Part shown: in pieces, positions 27,006 through 35,768 of the stretch | Layout of the letters: every line of letters begins with the position of its first letter | How positions within the stretch are numbered: the stretch's first letter is position 1 | Assembly: GCA_026392455.1 (NCBI GenBank) | Contig: JAPLCB010000009.1 | Span: 434,001-498,000 of the forward strand | Direction of reading: 5' to 3' | Origin: Propionibacteriales bacterium | GTDB taxonomy: Bacteria; Actinomycetota; Actinomycetes; Propionibacteriales; Nocardioidaceae | Length of the DNA: 64,000 nucleotides | Translations under genes and position numbers: made by a program | Notes under the pieces: model-generated | What the model was told of the DNA's origin: nothing | What the model saw: the letters and a program-made list of their open reading frames with translations, nothing else | Database searches by the model: none

Positions 27006-27154
27006 TGGAGGGCGTCAGGACCTGGTGGGCTCGCCTCTGGCGCTCGCTGCGCACGAGCCAGCAACGACCGCGCGGAGGCAAACGCAAGCGGCAGCGGGAC
27101 GAACGCACGACCTGGCGCAATGGCGCGTCTGCGGTGCTGCGTGACCTGCTGTGA
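27005..27154 (+). CDS. Small basic ORF overlapping the P450 stop
   Basis: The ATG at 27005 overlaps the P450 stop as TGATG and opens a 49-codon frame rich in Arg, Lys and Trp (MEGVRTWWARLWRSLRTSQQ and then KRKRQRDERTTWRN). There are no cysteines, so it is not a ferredoxin. The stop-start overlap is the pattern used for coupled genes in this region, which is the only support for it being real. About 90 bp without a gene follow before the next start. I recognise no family. Confidence 0.3.
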   Translation: MEGVRTWWARLWRSLRTSQQRPRGGKRKRQRDERTTWRNGASAVLRDLL

Positions 27155-27246
27155 CGGCGACGCGGCGGCGGCGGCTTCCCTCGGTCCCGCCGACGACATC
27201 GCACTCCGGGGGGCACCGTCCTCCCACACCACTTCAAGGAGAAGTA

Positions 27247-28788
27247 ATGACTGACAACCTGGACCACGAGGTGCTCATCGTCGGCGCCGGCTTCTCCGGC
27301 ATTGGCACGGCGATCGCACTGAGCCGCGCCGGCATCGACGACTTCGCGCTGGTGGACGACGCTGCGGGCTTCGGCGGCACCTGGCACTGGAACCGTTACC
27401 CCGGGGTGGCCGTCGACGTACCTTCGTTCAGCTACCAGTTCTCCTTCGCCCAGAACCCCGACTGGTCACGCTCCTATGCTCCGGGCGCCGAACTTCGGGC
27501 GTATGCCGAGAACCTGGCTCAGACACACGACCTGCCTCGCCGGACAACCTTCGGTGTGCGAGTCGGCGACACGCGGTTTGACGAGGACAGTGATAGTTGG
27601 GTCGTCACGTTCGAGGATGGACACAGCCGGCGGGTGCGGTACATCATCGACGGCACGGGCGTGCTGACCGTGCCCAAGCGCCCCGCCATCGGCGGCTTGG
27701 ACGACTTCGCGGGTGTCACCATTCACACAGCGCGTTGGGACGAGAGCGTCGACCTGCGCGGCAAACGCGTCGCGATCGTGGGCACTGGCGCCTCGGCCAT
27801 TCAGATCATTCCTACCATCGCCGAATACGTTGATCATCTGACCGTCTTCCAGCGCACGCCCATCTGGTGCCTACCCAAGGGCGACGTACCGCTTCCGGGA
27901 CCGCTGCGGACTGCGCTCAAGCGAGTGCCACCGCTGCGCTGGGCGACCCGCGCCACGAGCGAGGCCTTCGTCGAGTTGGCCTTCCCCGTGACCGCACACT
28001 TCCACAAGCCGTTGCACATCGCGAATGTCTCTGAGTACGCCGCCCGCGCATTCCTACGGTCGCAGGTGCACGACCCTGATCTCCGAGACAAGCTCACGCC
28101 CCATTACCCGCTGGGCTGCAAGCGTCCTAGCTTCCACAATGGCTATCTCGCTGCGTACAACCGGGACAACGTCGCGTTGGAGACGACGTCGATCGCGCGG
28201 GTGACCCCTACCGGAGTTCAAACCTCTGACGGTGCGATCCACGAGGTTGACGTGCTGATCCTGGCCACCGGCTTCAAGGTGTACGAGCCGGGAAACCTTC
28301 CGAAGTACCCCGTTATGGGACGTTCGGGTCGCGACCTCGATGAGTTCTGGGAGCAGAACCGCTACCGCGCCTACCACGGCACCAGCGTCCCCGGCTTCCC
28401 CAACTACTTCTTCGTGCTCGGTCCCTATGCGTGGAACGGGGCGTCGTACTTCGGCTTGATCGAGCACCAGGCCACCCACATCGTCCGATGCCTCAAGCGG
28501 GCGAAGGACGAGAGTGCCACCGCGGTTGAGGTGACCGTGCAGGCCGAGCAGCGCTTCTTTGACGAGATGATCGGCCGCCGCGGTCGCCAGGTCTTCTGGC
28601 AGGCCGGCTGCGACACCGCCAACAGCTACTACTTCGACCGCCACGGAGATGTCCCCCTGCGGGCCAGTCTGACCGTGGAGGACACCTGGCGAAGCAAGCA
28701 CTTCCCCCTCGACGACTACTCCTTCACCACCCGCCGCCATGCCCCCCTGCGCAGCGTCGACGCTGCACGGGTCTGCCCTGAGGACTGA
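27247..28788 (+). CDS. Flavin-containing/Baeyer-Villiger monooxygenase
   Basis: FAD/NADPH monooxygenase of 513 residues. First Rossmann VGAGFSGIGTAIAL, second VGTGASAIQIIP, with the Baeyer-Villiger fingerprint between them at FAGVTIHTARWDE (FxGxxxHxxxWD). GGTWHWNRYPGVAVDVPS is the typical NADP/FAD region. ATG at 27247 with AAGGAG upstream decides the start; the longer frame to 27151 does not. It should insert oxygen next to a ketone, giving an ester or lactone, and it sits between a P450 and an acyl-CoA dehydrogenase in the same operon. The substrate is unknown. Confidence 0.92.
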   Translation: MTDNLDHEVLIVGAGFSGIGTAIALSRAGIDDFALVDDAAGFGGTWHWNRYPGVAVDVPSFSYQFSFAQNPDWSRSYAPGAELRAYAENLAQTHDLPRRTTFGVRVGDTRFDEDSDSWVVTFEDGHSRRVRYIIDGTGVLTVPKRPAIGGLDDFAGVTIHTARWDESVDLRGKRVAIVGTGASAIQIIPTIAEYVDHLTVFQRTPIWCLPKGDVPLPGPLRTALKRVPPLRWATRATSEAFVELAFPVTAHFHKPLHIANVSEYAARAFLRSQVHDPDLRDKLTPHYPLGCKRPSFHNGYLAAYNRDNVALETTSIARVTPTGVQTSDGAIHEVDVLILATGFKVYEPGNLPKYPVMGRSGRDLDEFWEQNRYRAYHGTSVPGFPNYFFVLGPYAWNGASYFGLIEHQATHIVRCLKRAKDESATAVEVTVQAEQRFFDEMIGRRGRQVFWQAGCDTANSYYFDRHGDVPLRASLTVEDTWRSKHFPLDDYSFTTRRHAPLRSVDAARVCPED

Positions 28789-28797
28789 GGCCGCACC

Positions 28798-29943
28798 ATG
28801 CAGTTCACCCCCGAGCACGATGCCTTCCGCACCTCCGTTCGTCGCTTCATCGAGGAGCGCGTCGAGCCGTTCGCCGACGACTGGGAACGCGAAGGGATGA
28901 TGCCCCTCCATCAACTCTTCAAGGAGATGTCCAGCCTCGGACTTCTGGGTCTGGAATACGACCCGAAGTACGGCGGCCAAGGCGCGGACCACTCCTTCAC
29001 CATGGTGCTCGGAGAGGAGACCGGTCGCTGCTCGATCGCCGCCTTCGGTCTGGCTGTCGGGGTGCAAATCGCGATGGCCACCCCATCCCTGGCCGAGCAC
29101 GGCAGCGATGAACTGAAGGCCCAGTTCCTCGCGCCCGCCATGCGCGGTGAGATGGTCGCCGCGATCGGTGTGACCGAGCCCGATGCCGGCTCCGACGTCG
29201 CTGGCCTGCGCACGAGAGCGCGCCGCGACGGTGACGACTGGGTGATCAACGGCTCGAAGATGTACATCACCAACGGAATCCAGGCCGACTGGGTCTGCGT
29301 CCTGGCGCGCACTTCCGACGAGGGCGGCCACCGCGGCATGACCCAGATCGTGGTTCCGTCCGACACCCCAGGCTTCAGCGTTGCGAAGAAGCTCGACAAG
29401 TTCGGTATGCGTGCCTCGGACACGGCACTGTTGAGCTTCGATGACGTCCGCGTGCCCGTGCAGAACACCATCGGTGAGATCGGTCGAGGGTTCCAGCAGC
29501 AGATGTCCCAGTTCGTCGTCGAACGCACCTGGGGCATGTACCCCATCTACGTCGCCTGCACCCAGGCTCTCGAACGCACCAAGACCTATGCCCTTCAGCG
29601 CGAGGTGTTCGGCTCGCCGCTCGCCGCCAACCAGTACCTGCAGTACCGGTACGCCGAGCTCGCAGCCGAGGTCGACCTGCTCAAGAACTACTGCCACTCT
29701 CTCGCCGACGCCTACGTTGCCGGCGAGGACATCACCCGGATGGCGACCATCGCCAAGCTCAAAGGCGGTCGGCTTGTACGTGAGGTCGGCGACTGGTGCA
29801 TGCAGGTGCACGGTGGCATCGGCTACATCGAGGAGACCTGGACGACCCGCTTCGTACGCGACCAACGCATCATCAGCATCGGGGGCGGGGCCGACGAGGT
29901 CATGCTGCGCGTGCTGTCGTCCATGGACGGCTTCACCGCCTGA
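28798..29943 (+). CDS. Acyl-CoA dehydrogenase
   Basis: FAD acyl-CoA dehydrogenase of 381 residues, starting 9 nt after the monooxygenase stop. Motifs: GVTEPDAGSDVAGLRT, WVINGSKMYITNG, FGMRASDTALLSFDDV and VHGGIGYIEETWTTR, with a candidate base in GGGADEVMLRVL. It lies in the plus-strand oxygenase operon, separate from the enzyme at 20599, so it likely acts on a different acyl-CoA, perhaps a branched or ring-derived one (inference). Confidence 0.93.
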   Translation: MQFTPEHDAFRTSVRRFIEERVEPFADDWEREGMMPLHQLFKEMSSLGLLGLEYDPKYGGQGADHSFTMVLGEETGRCSIAAFGLAVGVQIAMATPSLAEHGSDELKAQFLAPAMRGEMVAAIGVTEPDAGSDVAGLRTRARRDGDDWVINGSKMYITNGIQADWVCVLARTSDEGGHRGMTQIVVPSDTPGFSVAKKLDKFGMRASDTALLSFDDVRVPVQNTIGEIGRGFQQQMSQFVVERTWGMYPIYVACTQALERTKTYALQREVFGSPLAANQYLQYRYAELAAEVDLLKNYCHSLADAYVAGEDITRMATIAKLKGGRLVREVGDWCMQVHGGIGYIEETWTTRFVRDQRIISIGGGADEVMLRVLSSMDGFTA

Positions 29944-29989
29944 CTCTCCACCTCATCCAGCAACCCACCCGTCACGAGGAGGAGCCCCC

Positions 29990-32170
29990 GTGGAAACCGT
30001 CAGCTTCTGCCGCATCTGTGAGCCCACCTGCGGGATGATCGCCACCGTCGAGGAAGGCAAGCTCGTCTCCTTGCGCCCGGACAAGGACAACCCGGTCACC
30101 AAGGGTTTCTCCTGCCCGAAGGGTCTGGAGATGGTCCACGTGGTCAACGACAAGGACCGTGTCATCCACCCTTTGCGACGTACGTCGGACGGCACGTTCG
30201 AGCAGATCTCCTGGGAGACCGCGATCTCGGAGATCGGGCAGCGCCTGCGTGCCGTCCGCGACCGGCACGGCGCCGAGTCGATCGGCTGGTACGTCGGGAA
30301 CCCGGCCGGCTTCAGCCACAGCCACGGTATCTGGGCGACCGGCTTCGTGAAGGGGCTCGGCACCAAGCACCTCTACTCGGCCAATACTCAAGACACCTCG
30401 AGCCGCTTCGTGGCCTCTGCCCTGATCTACGGAAGCCCGCTGGTCATCCCTGTGCCCGATGTCGAGCGGAGCGACTTCGTCCTTCTTGTCGGCACCAACC
30501 CACTCGTCTCCCGCGGCAGCATCATGAGCGGGGGCAACCTGCGGGAGAAGTACAACGGAGTTGTCGCGCGTGGCGGACGCGTCGTGGTTGTCGACCCCCG
30601 TCGTACAGAAACGGCTCGTGCCTACGAGCACATCGGGGTTCGACCCGATGGTGACGCGTGGCTGCTGATGGCCATCCTGCACGTGATCTTCACCGAAGGG
30701 CTCGCCGACAGCAAGGCGATCGCCCGCCAGTCCAAGGGGATCGACATCATTCGCGACGCCGCCCTGGCGTACTCCCCCGAGGCTGTCATCGACCGCACAG
30801 GTCTGCCTGCGCACGAGGTTCGCCAGCTCGCTCGAGACCTTGCCACGGCAAAGTCCGCAGCGGTGCACGGTCGGACGGGCGCCTGCCTCGGCCGTCACGC
30901 AACCCTGGTCAACGTACTGCTCGACACCCTGTGCCTCGTTACCGGCAACCTGGACCGCCCCGGTGGACTGGTGTTCGGCGAGGGACCGATCAACTTCGCC
31001 AGCTTCGGCTCTCGCATCGGAGCAGCCAGCTACGCGACGGCACACTCGCGCGTCGGAGGCTTCCCCGAGGTCATCGGCCACATGCCTGCCCCTCTGATGG
31101 CCGAGGAGATCAACACCCCTGGACCTGGTCAGCTGCGGGCGCTCATCGTGTCTGCCGGCAACCCTGTGCTGTCGGTTCCGGGCTCTGTCGAGCTGGAGCA
31201 GGCGCTGCACCGCCTCGACCTTCAGGTCGCCATCGACATCTACCTGAACGAGACCCACCGGTCAGCCGACTACATCCTGCCTGCGGCAACCATGTACGAA
31301 CGCGACGACGCGGTCCTGGTGGCCCTCGACCTTCACCTGACTCCGTTCATGCAATGGACCGACGCGGTGGTCCCACCTCGCGGCCAGGCGCGACCTGATT
31401 GGGAGATCATCGACGACATCGCCCGGGAGCTTGGCTTCTCTCCGTTGGCCGGGCTCCCTCTCAGCGCCTTCGTTCCCAAGCGCTTCGCAAGACTGGCCAA
31501 CAAGCTGCTGAGCCCTCTGAACGGGCGCCTCACGCCCGAGCTCGTGGTCGATCTGCTGCTCCGCTCGGGAAAGGACGGCGACTGGTTCGGACTGCGCCCC
31601 GGCGGGCTTTCCGTGGCCGCCCTCCGCAAGGAGCCGCACGGTCGGGTGCTGGCCCCGCACATCGAGACCGGAAGACTCCGGTCGCGCATCAAAGGCGGCC
31701 GTGTAGACCTAGCCGACCGGCGCATCCAGGAGGCCTTGCGGCGCCTGGCCAACGAGCAACAGCCCGACACCGAGTACCCCTACCGACTAATCGGCCGGCG
31801 GGAGATCCGCACCCACAACTCCTGGATGCACAACACCCCCAAGCACCTCGATCCCAAGCGGCGGCAACGTGCCCTGGTCAACCCCAAGGACGCCGCCGAG
31901 TTGGGGATCACTGACGGGGACGTGGTGCGCATCATCTCGGCGACGGGTGCCGGCGAAGTTCCTGCCGCGCTGACCGACGACGTCAGACAAGGCACGATCG
32001 CCGTTCCGCACGGCTGGGGACACGGTGACGCGGGCTGGCAGATCGCCAACGCCGCCGGGGGCACCAACGTCAATGCCATCAACTCGCCTCGAGTCGAGGA
32101 TCTCGAGCCGCTCTCGGGCATGTCCCACATGAGCGGTGTGCCCGTCCGGCTCGAGGCGGCGGCGCGATGA
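29990..32170 (+). CDS. Molybdopterin-dependent oxidoreductase (DMSO reductase family) with [4Fe-4S] site
   Basis: Catalytic Mo-bisMGD enzyme of 726 residues. The N-terminal cluster motif is FCRICEPTCGM plus GFSCPKG (Cx2Cx3Cx27C). The body carries LVGTNPLVSRG, VVDPRRTETA and TGNLDRPGGLVFGEGP, and the C-terminus is a dinucleotide-binding domain (HNSWMHNTPKH, PHGWGH). Start GTG at 29990 with AGGAGGAG upstream. No beta or gamma subunit and no Tat signal are seen, so it seems a cytoplasmic single-subunit enzyme. Its place between an acyl-CoA dehydrogenase and a P450 (ATGA overlap) points to a pathway role such as hydroxylation or dehydrogenation. Confidence 0.88.
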   Translation: METVSFCRICEPTCGMIATVEEGKLVSLRPDKDNPVTKGFSCPKGLEMVHVVNDKDRVIHPLRRTSDGTFEQISWETAISEIGQRLRAVRDRHGAESIGWYVGNPAGFSHSHGIWATGFVKGLGTKHLYSANTQDTSSRFVASALIYGSPLVIPVPDVERSDFVLLVGTNPLVSRGSIMSGGNLREKYNGVVARGGRVVVVDPRRTETARAYEHIGVRPDGDAWLLMAILHVIFTEGLADSKAIARQSKGIDIIRDAALAYSPEAVIDRTGLPAHEVRQLARDLATAKSAAVHGRTGACLGRHATLVNVLLDTLCLVTGNLDRPGGLVFGEGPINFASFGSRIGAASYATAHSRVGGFPEVIGHMPAPLMAEEINTPGPGQLRALIVSAGNPVLSVPGSVELEQALHRLDLQVAIDIYLNETHRSADYILPAATMYERDDAVLVALDLHLTPFMQWTDAVVPPRGQARPDWEIIDDIARELGFSPLAGLPLSAFVPKRFARLANKLLSPLNGRLTPELVVDLLLRSGKDGDWFGLRPGGLSVAALRKEPHGRVLAPHIETGRLRSRIKGGRVDLADRRIQEALRRLANEQQPDTEYPYRLIGRREIRTHNSWMHNTPKHLDPKRRQRALVNPKDAAELGITDGDVVRIISATGAGEVPAALTDDVRQGTIAVPHGWGHGDAGWQIANAAGGTNVNAINSPRVEDLEPLSGMSHMSGVPVRLEAAAR

Positions 32171-33504
32171 GCCCGGAGATCGTGATGCCGCCGAAGGCCA
32201 AGGCACCAGTCCTCGTCCAGACTGGACTCGTCGCCCTGGCGCGGGTGAATTCGGCCCGCCACCTCCGGCGCCACCACGGCAGCGCGTTCAGCTTCCGTGC
32301 GCTCACCTACGGCACGTTTGTCGTCCTCTCCGACCCCTCAGAAGTGCGCGAGCTGGTCCACAACACCGCTGAGTTCGGTCGAACGGATCCGAACCTCGGA
32401 AGGATCCTCGGCCCCGGCTCGATCTTCGCGTTGAGCGAGGAGGAGCACCGCAACGAACGCAAGCTGCTGACGCCGTGCTTCCACGGGCGACGTCTGCACG
32501 CTCACCAGGACGTGATCACGGCGTTGACGCGCGAGGCGATCGCGCGCTGGCCTGAGAACGAGCCGTTCTCGGTCGGGGAACCGCTCATGGAGCTCACCTT
32601 CGACATCATCCTCCGCGCCGTCTTCGGGGCCGAGGGCCGAGACTTCGACGAGCTGAAGGTGCTGCTCCCGAGGTGGATGTCCTTCGGCCAGAAGCTCTTC
32701 GCGCTGCCGATCCCCAACAGGCCCTTGTTCGGGCTCAACCCCTGGGAACGCTTCCAGAAGGGCCGGGACCGCTACGACGTCATCATCGACCGACTGATCG
32801 CCGCTGCCCAGGCAGATCCGGGTCTGGCCGAGCGGTCGGACGTGCTGGCCATCATGGTGCAGTCTCGCTACGACGACGGCAGCGCCCTGAGCAACAGCCG
32901 CATCGGCGACGAGCTGCTGACGCTTCTCGAAGCAGGGCACGAGACCACCGCGAGCACGCTCTCGTGGGCGTTGGAGCGACTGGTCCGCCACCCGGAGGCC
33001 GTGGCACGGCTGGAGCAGGACCTCTCAGCGGGCCGTCGGGACTACCTCAAGGCAACGCTCGCCGAAGTGCAACGGGTGCGACCCGTGATCGACGGACTCG
33101 GCCGTGCCGCGAAGGTAGACGGCGCCCGCGTGGGCAGGTGGTCGATCCCCAAGGACACGATCGTGGTCGGCAGCATCCTGCTGATCCACGAGGATCCCGA
33201 AATCTACCCCGAACCGCACCGCTTCGACCCTGACCGATTCCTCGGCGCAGCCGTGGAATCGACGGTCTGGCTCCCCTTCGGCGGCGGCACCCGACGTTGT
33301 CTGGGCGCAGCCTTCGCCCAGCTCGAGATGGAGACGATCCTCCCTCTCATCCTCGACCGCTTCGAGCTCATCGCCACCAGCGCTCCCGGCGAGGCTTGGC
33401 TCAGCCGCGGACTCACGTTCGGCCCGAAGTTGGGCGGCCGCGTCACCTTCCGTCGCCGCGCAGAGCCTCTCGTCGACCAGGCTCAGCAGCCGACAACCGA
33501 CTGA
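32167..33504 (+). CDS. Cytochrome P450, second of three
   Basis: Heme monooxygenase of 445 residues with I-helix LLEAGHETTASTL, K-helix EVQRVRPV and heme loop LPFGGGTRRCLGAAF (C378). It resembles CYP110/CYP135/CYP138-like sequences more than the other two P450s here. ATG at 32167 overlaps the molybdoenzyme stop as ATGA, so translation is coupled. Last gene of the plus-strand operon; a strong hairpin follows at 33549. Confidence 0.93.
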   Translation: MSPEIVMPPKAKAPVLVQTGLVALARVNSARHLRRHHGSAFSFRALTYGTFVVLSDPSEVRELVHNTAEFGRTDPNLGRILGPGSIFALSEEEHRNERKLLTPCFHGRRLHAHQDVITALTREAIARWPENEPFSVGEPLMELTFDIILRAVFGAEGRDFDELKVLLPRWMSFGQKLFALPIPNRPLFGLNPWERFQKGRDRYDVIIDRLIAAAQADPGLAERSDVLAIMVQSRYDDGSALSNSRIGDELLTLLEAGHETTASTLSWALERLVRHPEAVARLEQDLSAGRRDYLKATLAEVQRVRPVIDGLGRAAKVDGARVGRWSIPKDTIVVGSILLIHEDPEIYPEPHRFDPDRFLGAAVESTVWLPFGGGTRRCLGAAFAQLEMETILPLILDRFELIATSAPGEAWLSRGLTFGPKLGGRVTFRRRAEPLVDQAQQPTTD

Positions 33505-33548
33505 CTGCCTGACGGTTTGCCTCTCTCAAGAGAATCACTCACGCACAA

Positions 33549-33584
33549 GAAGGGCCCAGGTCAAGCAACCGACCGGGGCCCTTC
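33549..33584. terminator. Bidirectional terminator hairpin
   Basis: GAAGGGCCC at 33549-33557 pairs with GGGCCCTTC at 33576-33584; an inner GGTC/GACC pair lengthens the stem. It lies between the convergent P450 (ends 33504) and NTF2-like gene (ends 33621) and can serve both. No clear U-tract follows, as is common at high GC. Confidence 0.7.
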
Positions 33585-33620
33585 CTTGCCTGCAGGGTTC
33601 CTTATTAGGGCGTGTACTGC

Positions 33621-34424
33621 TCAGACACCGCCGATGAACGGAAGCTTGCGGCTCATGCGGATTGCCGGGGTCGCGACTTGACCGCCTTTGACCAGTGCCT
33701 TGAACGCCAGGCTGGTGTCGCTGGGCATCAGCTTCTGCAGCTGCAGCGCCTCGAGCGCGTCCCACAACGTCTCACCACGGGTGACCTTGTGGGTCACCGG
33801 ATCGAGGTGGTACCGGTCGACTGCATACCCCTGGACGTAGGCGCCAGTGCCCGGGATGGCGGGAGAGCCCGGGGTGAAGGGGTACATCCGCAGCGGGTTG
33901 TCCCAGTGGCCGCAGCCGACGTAGCGGCCCATGAAGATCACGTCGCCGTCGGGCGAGACCTGCAAAGAGACCTCCCCCGGGATCAGGTAGTAGGCCAGGT
34001 CGGGGATGCCGTCGAAGAAGGCCTGGTTGTAATCGATGAAGGCCTGGATGCCGTGCATAGTGCGCCCGAAGGACAGCGGGTCCTTGTACTGACAGTCCTC
34101 GGCGACCGTTTCGCGGACCAGGTCCTCATGGACGCCGCCACTCCAGGCCGACCAGTACTTCTTCAGCCACTCGAGGACCCACATAACATCGTTGCCGAGC
34201 TTCTCGGTGTAGAAGGCGCATTGCGCCTCGACCTCGCCGAAGAGCTGCCGGGTCCGCTGCTGCAGTTGTACCTCGGTCATTCCCGGCTCCGGCGCCGAGC
34301 GGTTGCCCTGGATGACGGTCGGAACCTCTCCCTTGATGCTCAAGCGACTGAGCGCATGCTGGAACCGCGCTTCGTAGTCGATGGTCGATGCCGGGGCCGG
34401 CTTCCTCGATGTGGACGACGCCAT
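33621..34424 (-). CDS. NTF2/SnoaL-like protein, paralogue 2
   Basis: Protein of 267 residues, clearly paralogous to 24752 and 50064: QYKDPLSFGRTMHGIQAFIDYN, YVGCGHWDNPLRMYPF, AVDRYHLDP and HGETLWD-like RGETLWDALEALQ. The core is SnoaL/NTF2-like at about residues 90-230. The reaction is not known. ATG at 34424 has GGAGTG upstream. It is divergent from a TetR gene, and the 146 bp between them hold two copies of a 20-bp palindrome, so that TetR probably controls it. Confidence 0.75.
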   Translation of the reverse strand: MASSTSRKPAPASTIDYEARFQHALSRLSIKGEVPTVIQGNRSAPEPGMTEVQLQQRTRQLFGEVEAQCAFYTEKLGNDVMWVLEWLKKYWSAWSGGVHEDLVRETVAEDCQYKDPLSFGRTMHGIQAFIDYNQAFFDGIPDLAYYLIPGEVSLQVSPDGDVIFMGRYVGCGHWDNPLRMYPFTPGSPAIPGTGAYVQGYAVDRYHLDPVTHKVTRGETLWDALEALQLQKLMPSDTSLAFKALVKGGQVATPAIRMSRKLPFIGGV

Positions 34425-34462
34425 TGTTCACTCCGTTCTCGGCCGGGTCGACCCCGACCGTG

Positions 34463-34519
34463 TTGGCTACATATGTAGCCTAGACTGGCGCGGGCGAGAT
34501 TGGCTACACCTGTATCCAA
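34463..34519. promoter_or_regulatory. Two palindromic operators between NTF2-like gene and TetR
   Basis: GGCTACATATGTAGCC at 34465-34480 is a perfect 16-bp palindrome. A second copy, TTGGCTACA-CC-TGTATCCAA at 34500-34519, has one mismatch. The shared pattern is TTGGCTACA-N2-TGTAGCCAA. Centres are 37 bp apart. This differs from the 28-bp element found near the other two NTF2-like genes, so it fits a dedicated regulator, most likely the adjacent TetR. The motif TAGACTGGCGC occurs twice (34481 and 34559). Confidence 0.65.
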
Positions 34520-34570
34520 CAGTTCCGATTCTCCGCAAGGAGGGGCTCGCGCGGCGACTAGACTGGCGCC

Positions 34571-35179
34571 ATCGCCAGTTCACGAACCGTCCAAGGTGAG
34601 ACGTCCGACGAGCGTCGCTCCCGCCGTCGCGACGCCATCATCGACGCCGCCCTGACCATCGCCCAGGAGAACGGCGTCGCGGCTGTCGGCGTACGTAGCC
34701 TGTGCACCCACACCAACCTCAACCAGCGCTACTTCTACGAGAGCTTCGCTTCGGTGGACGCGGTACTCATCGCTGCCCTCGACACCATCTTCGGTGAACT
34801 CCTGCTTGCGGGACCGGGAGCCCTGCACGACAGCCCTCGTCGGTCGCGCCTGGTCCGAGCCCGGCACATCATCGGCGTGGGATTGAGCATCATCCTCGAC
34901 GACCCCCGCAAGGCAACGCTGCTGAGCGTGGCCGGGGGCGGACCGGCAGTTCTCCAGGCGGCGTTCCGCCAGCGCATCGCCTTGGTGACCGACATCATCC
35001 TCGCCGAGCGGGAAGCCGCAGAGCTGGGATTCGACCGAGCCACGGCCCTCTACGTCACCTCAGGAACTGCGCAGCTCATCGTCGCCTGGATCGCCGGGGA
35101 GCTCGACCTCGACCGCGAGGGGCTCACCGACAAGCTCGCCCACCTGGCGGTCGGAGCAGCGGGACACCGCCTCAGCTGA
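34571..35179 (+). CDS. TetR family regulator with no canonical start codon
   Basis: The frame from the TAG at 34559 to the stop at 35179 encodes a full TetR protein, including the helix-turn-helix (DERRSRRRDAIIDAALTI ... SLCTHTNLNQRYFYESF). The first in-frame ATG/GTG/TTG is a GTG at 34754, after the DNA-binding domain. Alignment to the paralogues at 48629 and 49348 puts their initiator Met exactly at the ATC codon 34571-34573. That codon lies 6 nt after TAGACT, a -10-like box, the geometry of a leaderless start. So this is either an ATC-initiated leaderless gene, a start-lost relic or a base error (ATG to ATC). Length from there is 202 residues, normal for the family. Confidence 0.7.
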   Translation: MASSRTVQGETSDERRSRRRDAIIDAALTIAQENGVAAVGVRSLCTHTNLNQRYFYESFASVDAVLIAALDTIFGELLLAGPGALHDSPRRSRLVRARHIIGVGLSIILDDPRKATLLSVAGGGPAVLQAAFRQRIALVTDIILAEREAAELGFDRATALYVTSGTAQLIVAWIAGELDLDREGLTDKLAHLAVGAAGHRLS

Positions 35180-35312
35180 CCGCCCACCCTCACGCACCCC
35201 AAGTAGGGCAGCGCAGATGCCACCAGACGGGGAACTCAGTCGAACGCGGCAGTCCCAGGGGGGCGCTGGGTTCTGGGCCACGCCTCTTTACGGGCGCCGC
35301 CCAGGTTGGCGC

Positions 35313-35756
35313 TCAGCGCTCGACGTGTGCTCGGACCTCGCGCAGCGTGGCTTTGAGCATCTGGTCCTGGACCACCTTGAGCACCTGTTTGGGCAGGAAG
35401 AATCCCGGCTCGAACTCGATCTCGAGCGTGACCTGGGTGGTGCTGTCCTCCACCGGAACGAACGTGTAGCGGCCCGTGTAGGACTTGACGTCACCTCGCA
35501 CCAGGCTGCTGCTGAGGCTGTTCGTTTCGGTGTAGTTCGCCCGGAGCACGAGGCGGATCTTGCGGACCTTGGCGTCCAGGACGAGGTCGACCAGCGAGCC
35601 GCGGCCCTGCTCGTCGCGCTCGAGGACGGTGCACTCGGTGACCCCCGCCTGCCATCGCGGATATGCCTCGAAATCCATCAGTGCCGCGCGGATCTCATCC
35701 ACGGGCGCCCTCATGATCTCGGCGTGTTCACCCTTCTCAGCCACGATTCGGCTCAC
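35313..35756 (-). CDS. SRPBCC (polyketide cyclase/START-like) family protein
   Basis: Protein of 147 residues with the helix-grip layout: IMRAPVDEIRAALMDFEAYPRW at the N-terminus and a long C-terminal helix (LPKQVLKVVQDQMLKATLREV). Such proteins bind hydrophobic ligands; the precise role is unknown. Start GTG at 35756 lies 12 nt after the stop of the LLM oxidoreductase, so it is the last gene of the carboxylase operon. The 133 bp to the convergent TetR stop hold no clear feature. Confidence 0.8.
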   Translation of the reverse strand: MSRIVAEKGEHAEIMRAPVDEIRAALMDFEAYPRWQAGVTECTVLERDEQGRGSLVDLVLDAKVRKIRLVLRANYTETNSLSSSLVRGDVKSYTGRYTFVPVEDSTTQVTLEIEFEPGFFLPKQVLKVVQDQMLKATLREVRAHVER

Positions 35757-35768
35757 TTCCGCCGGTGC

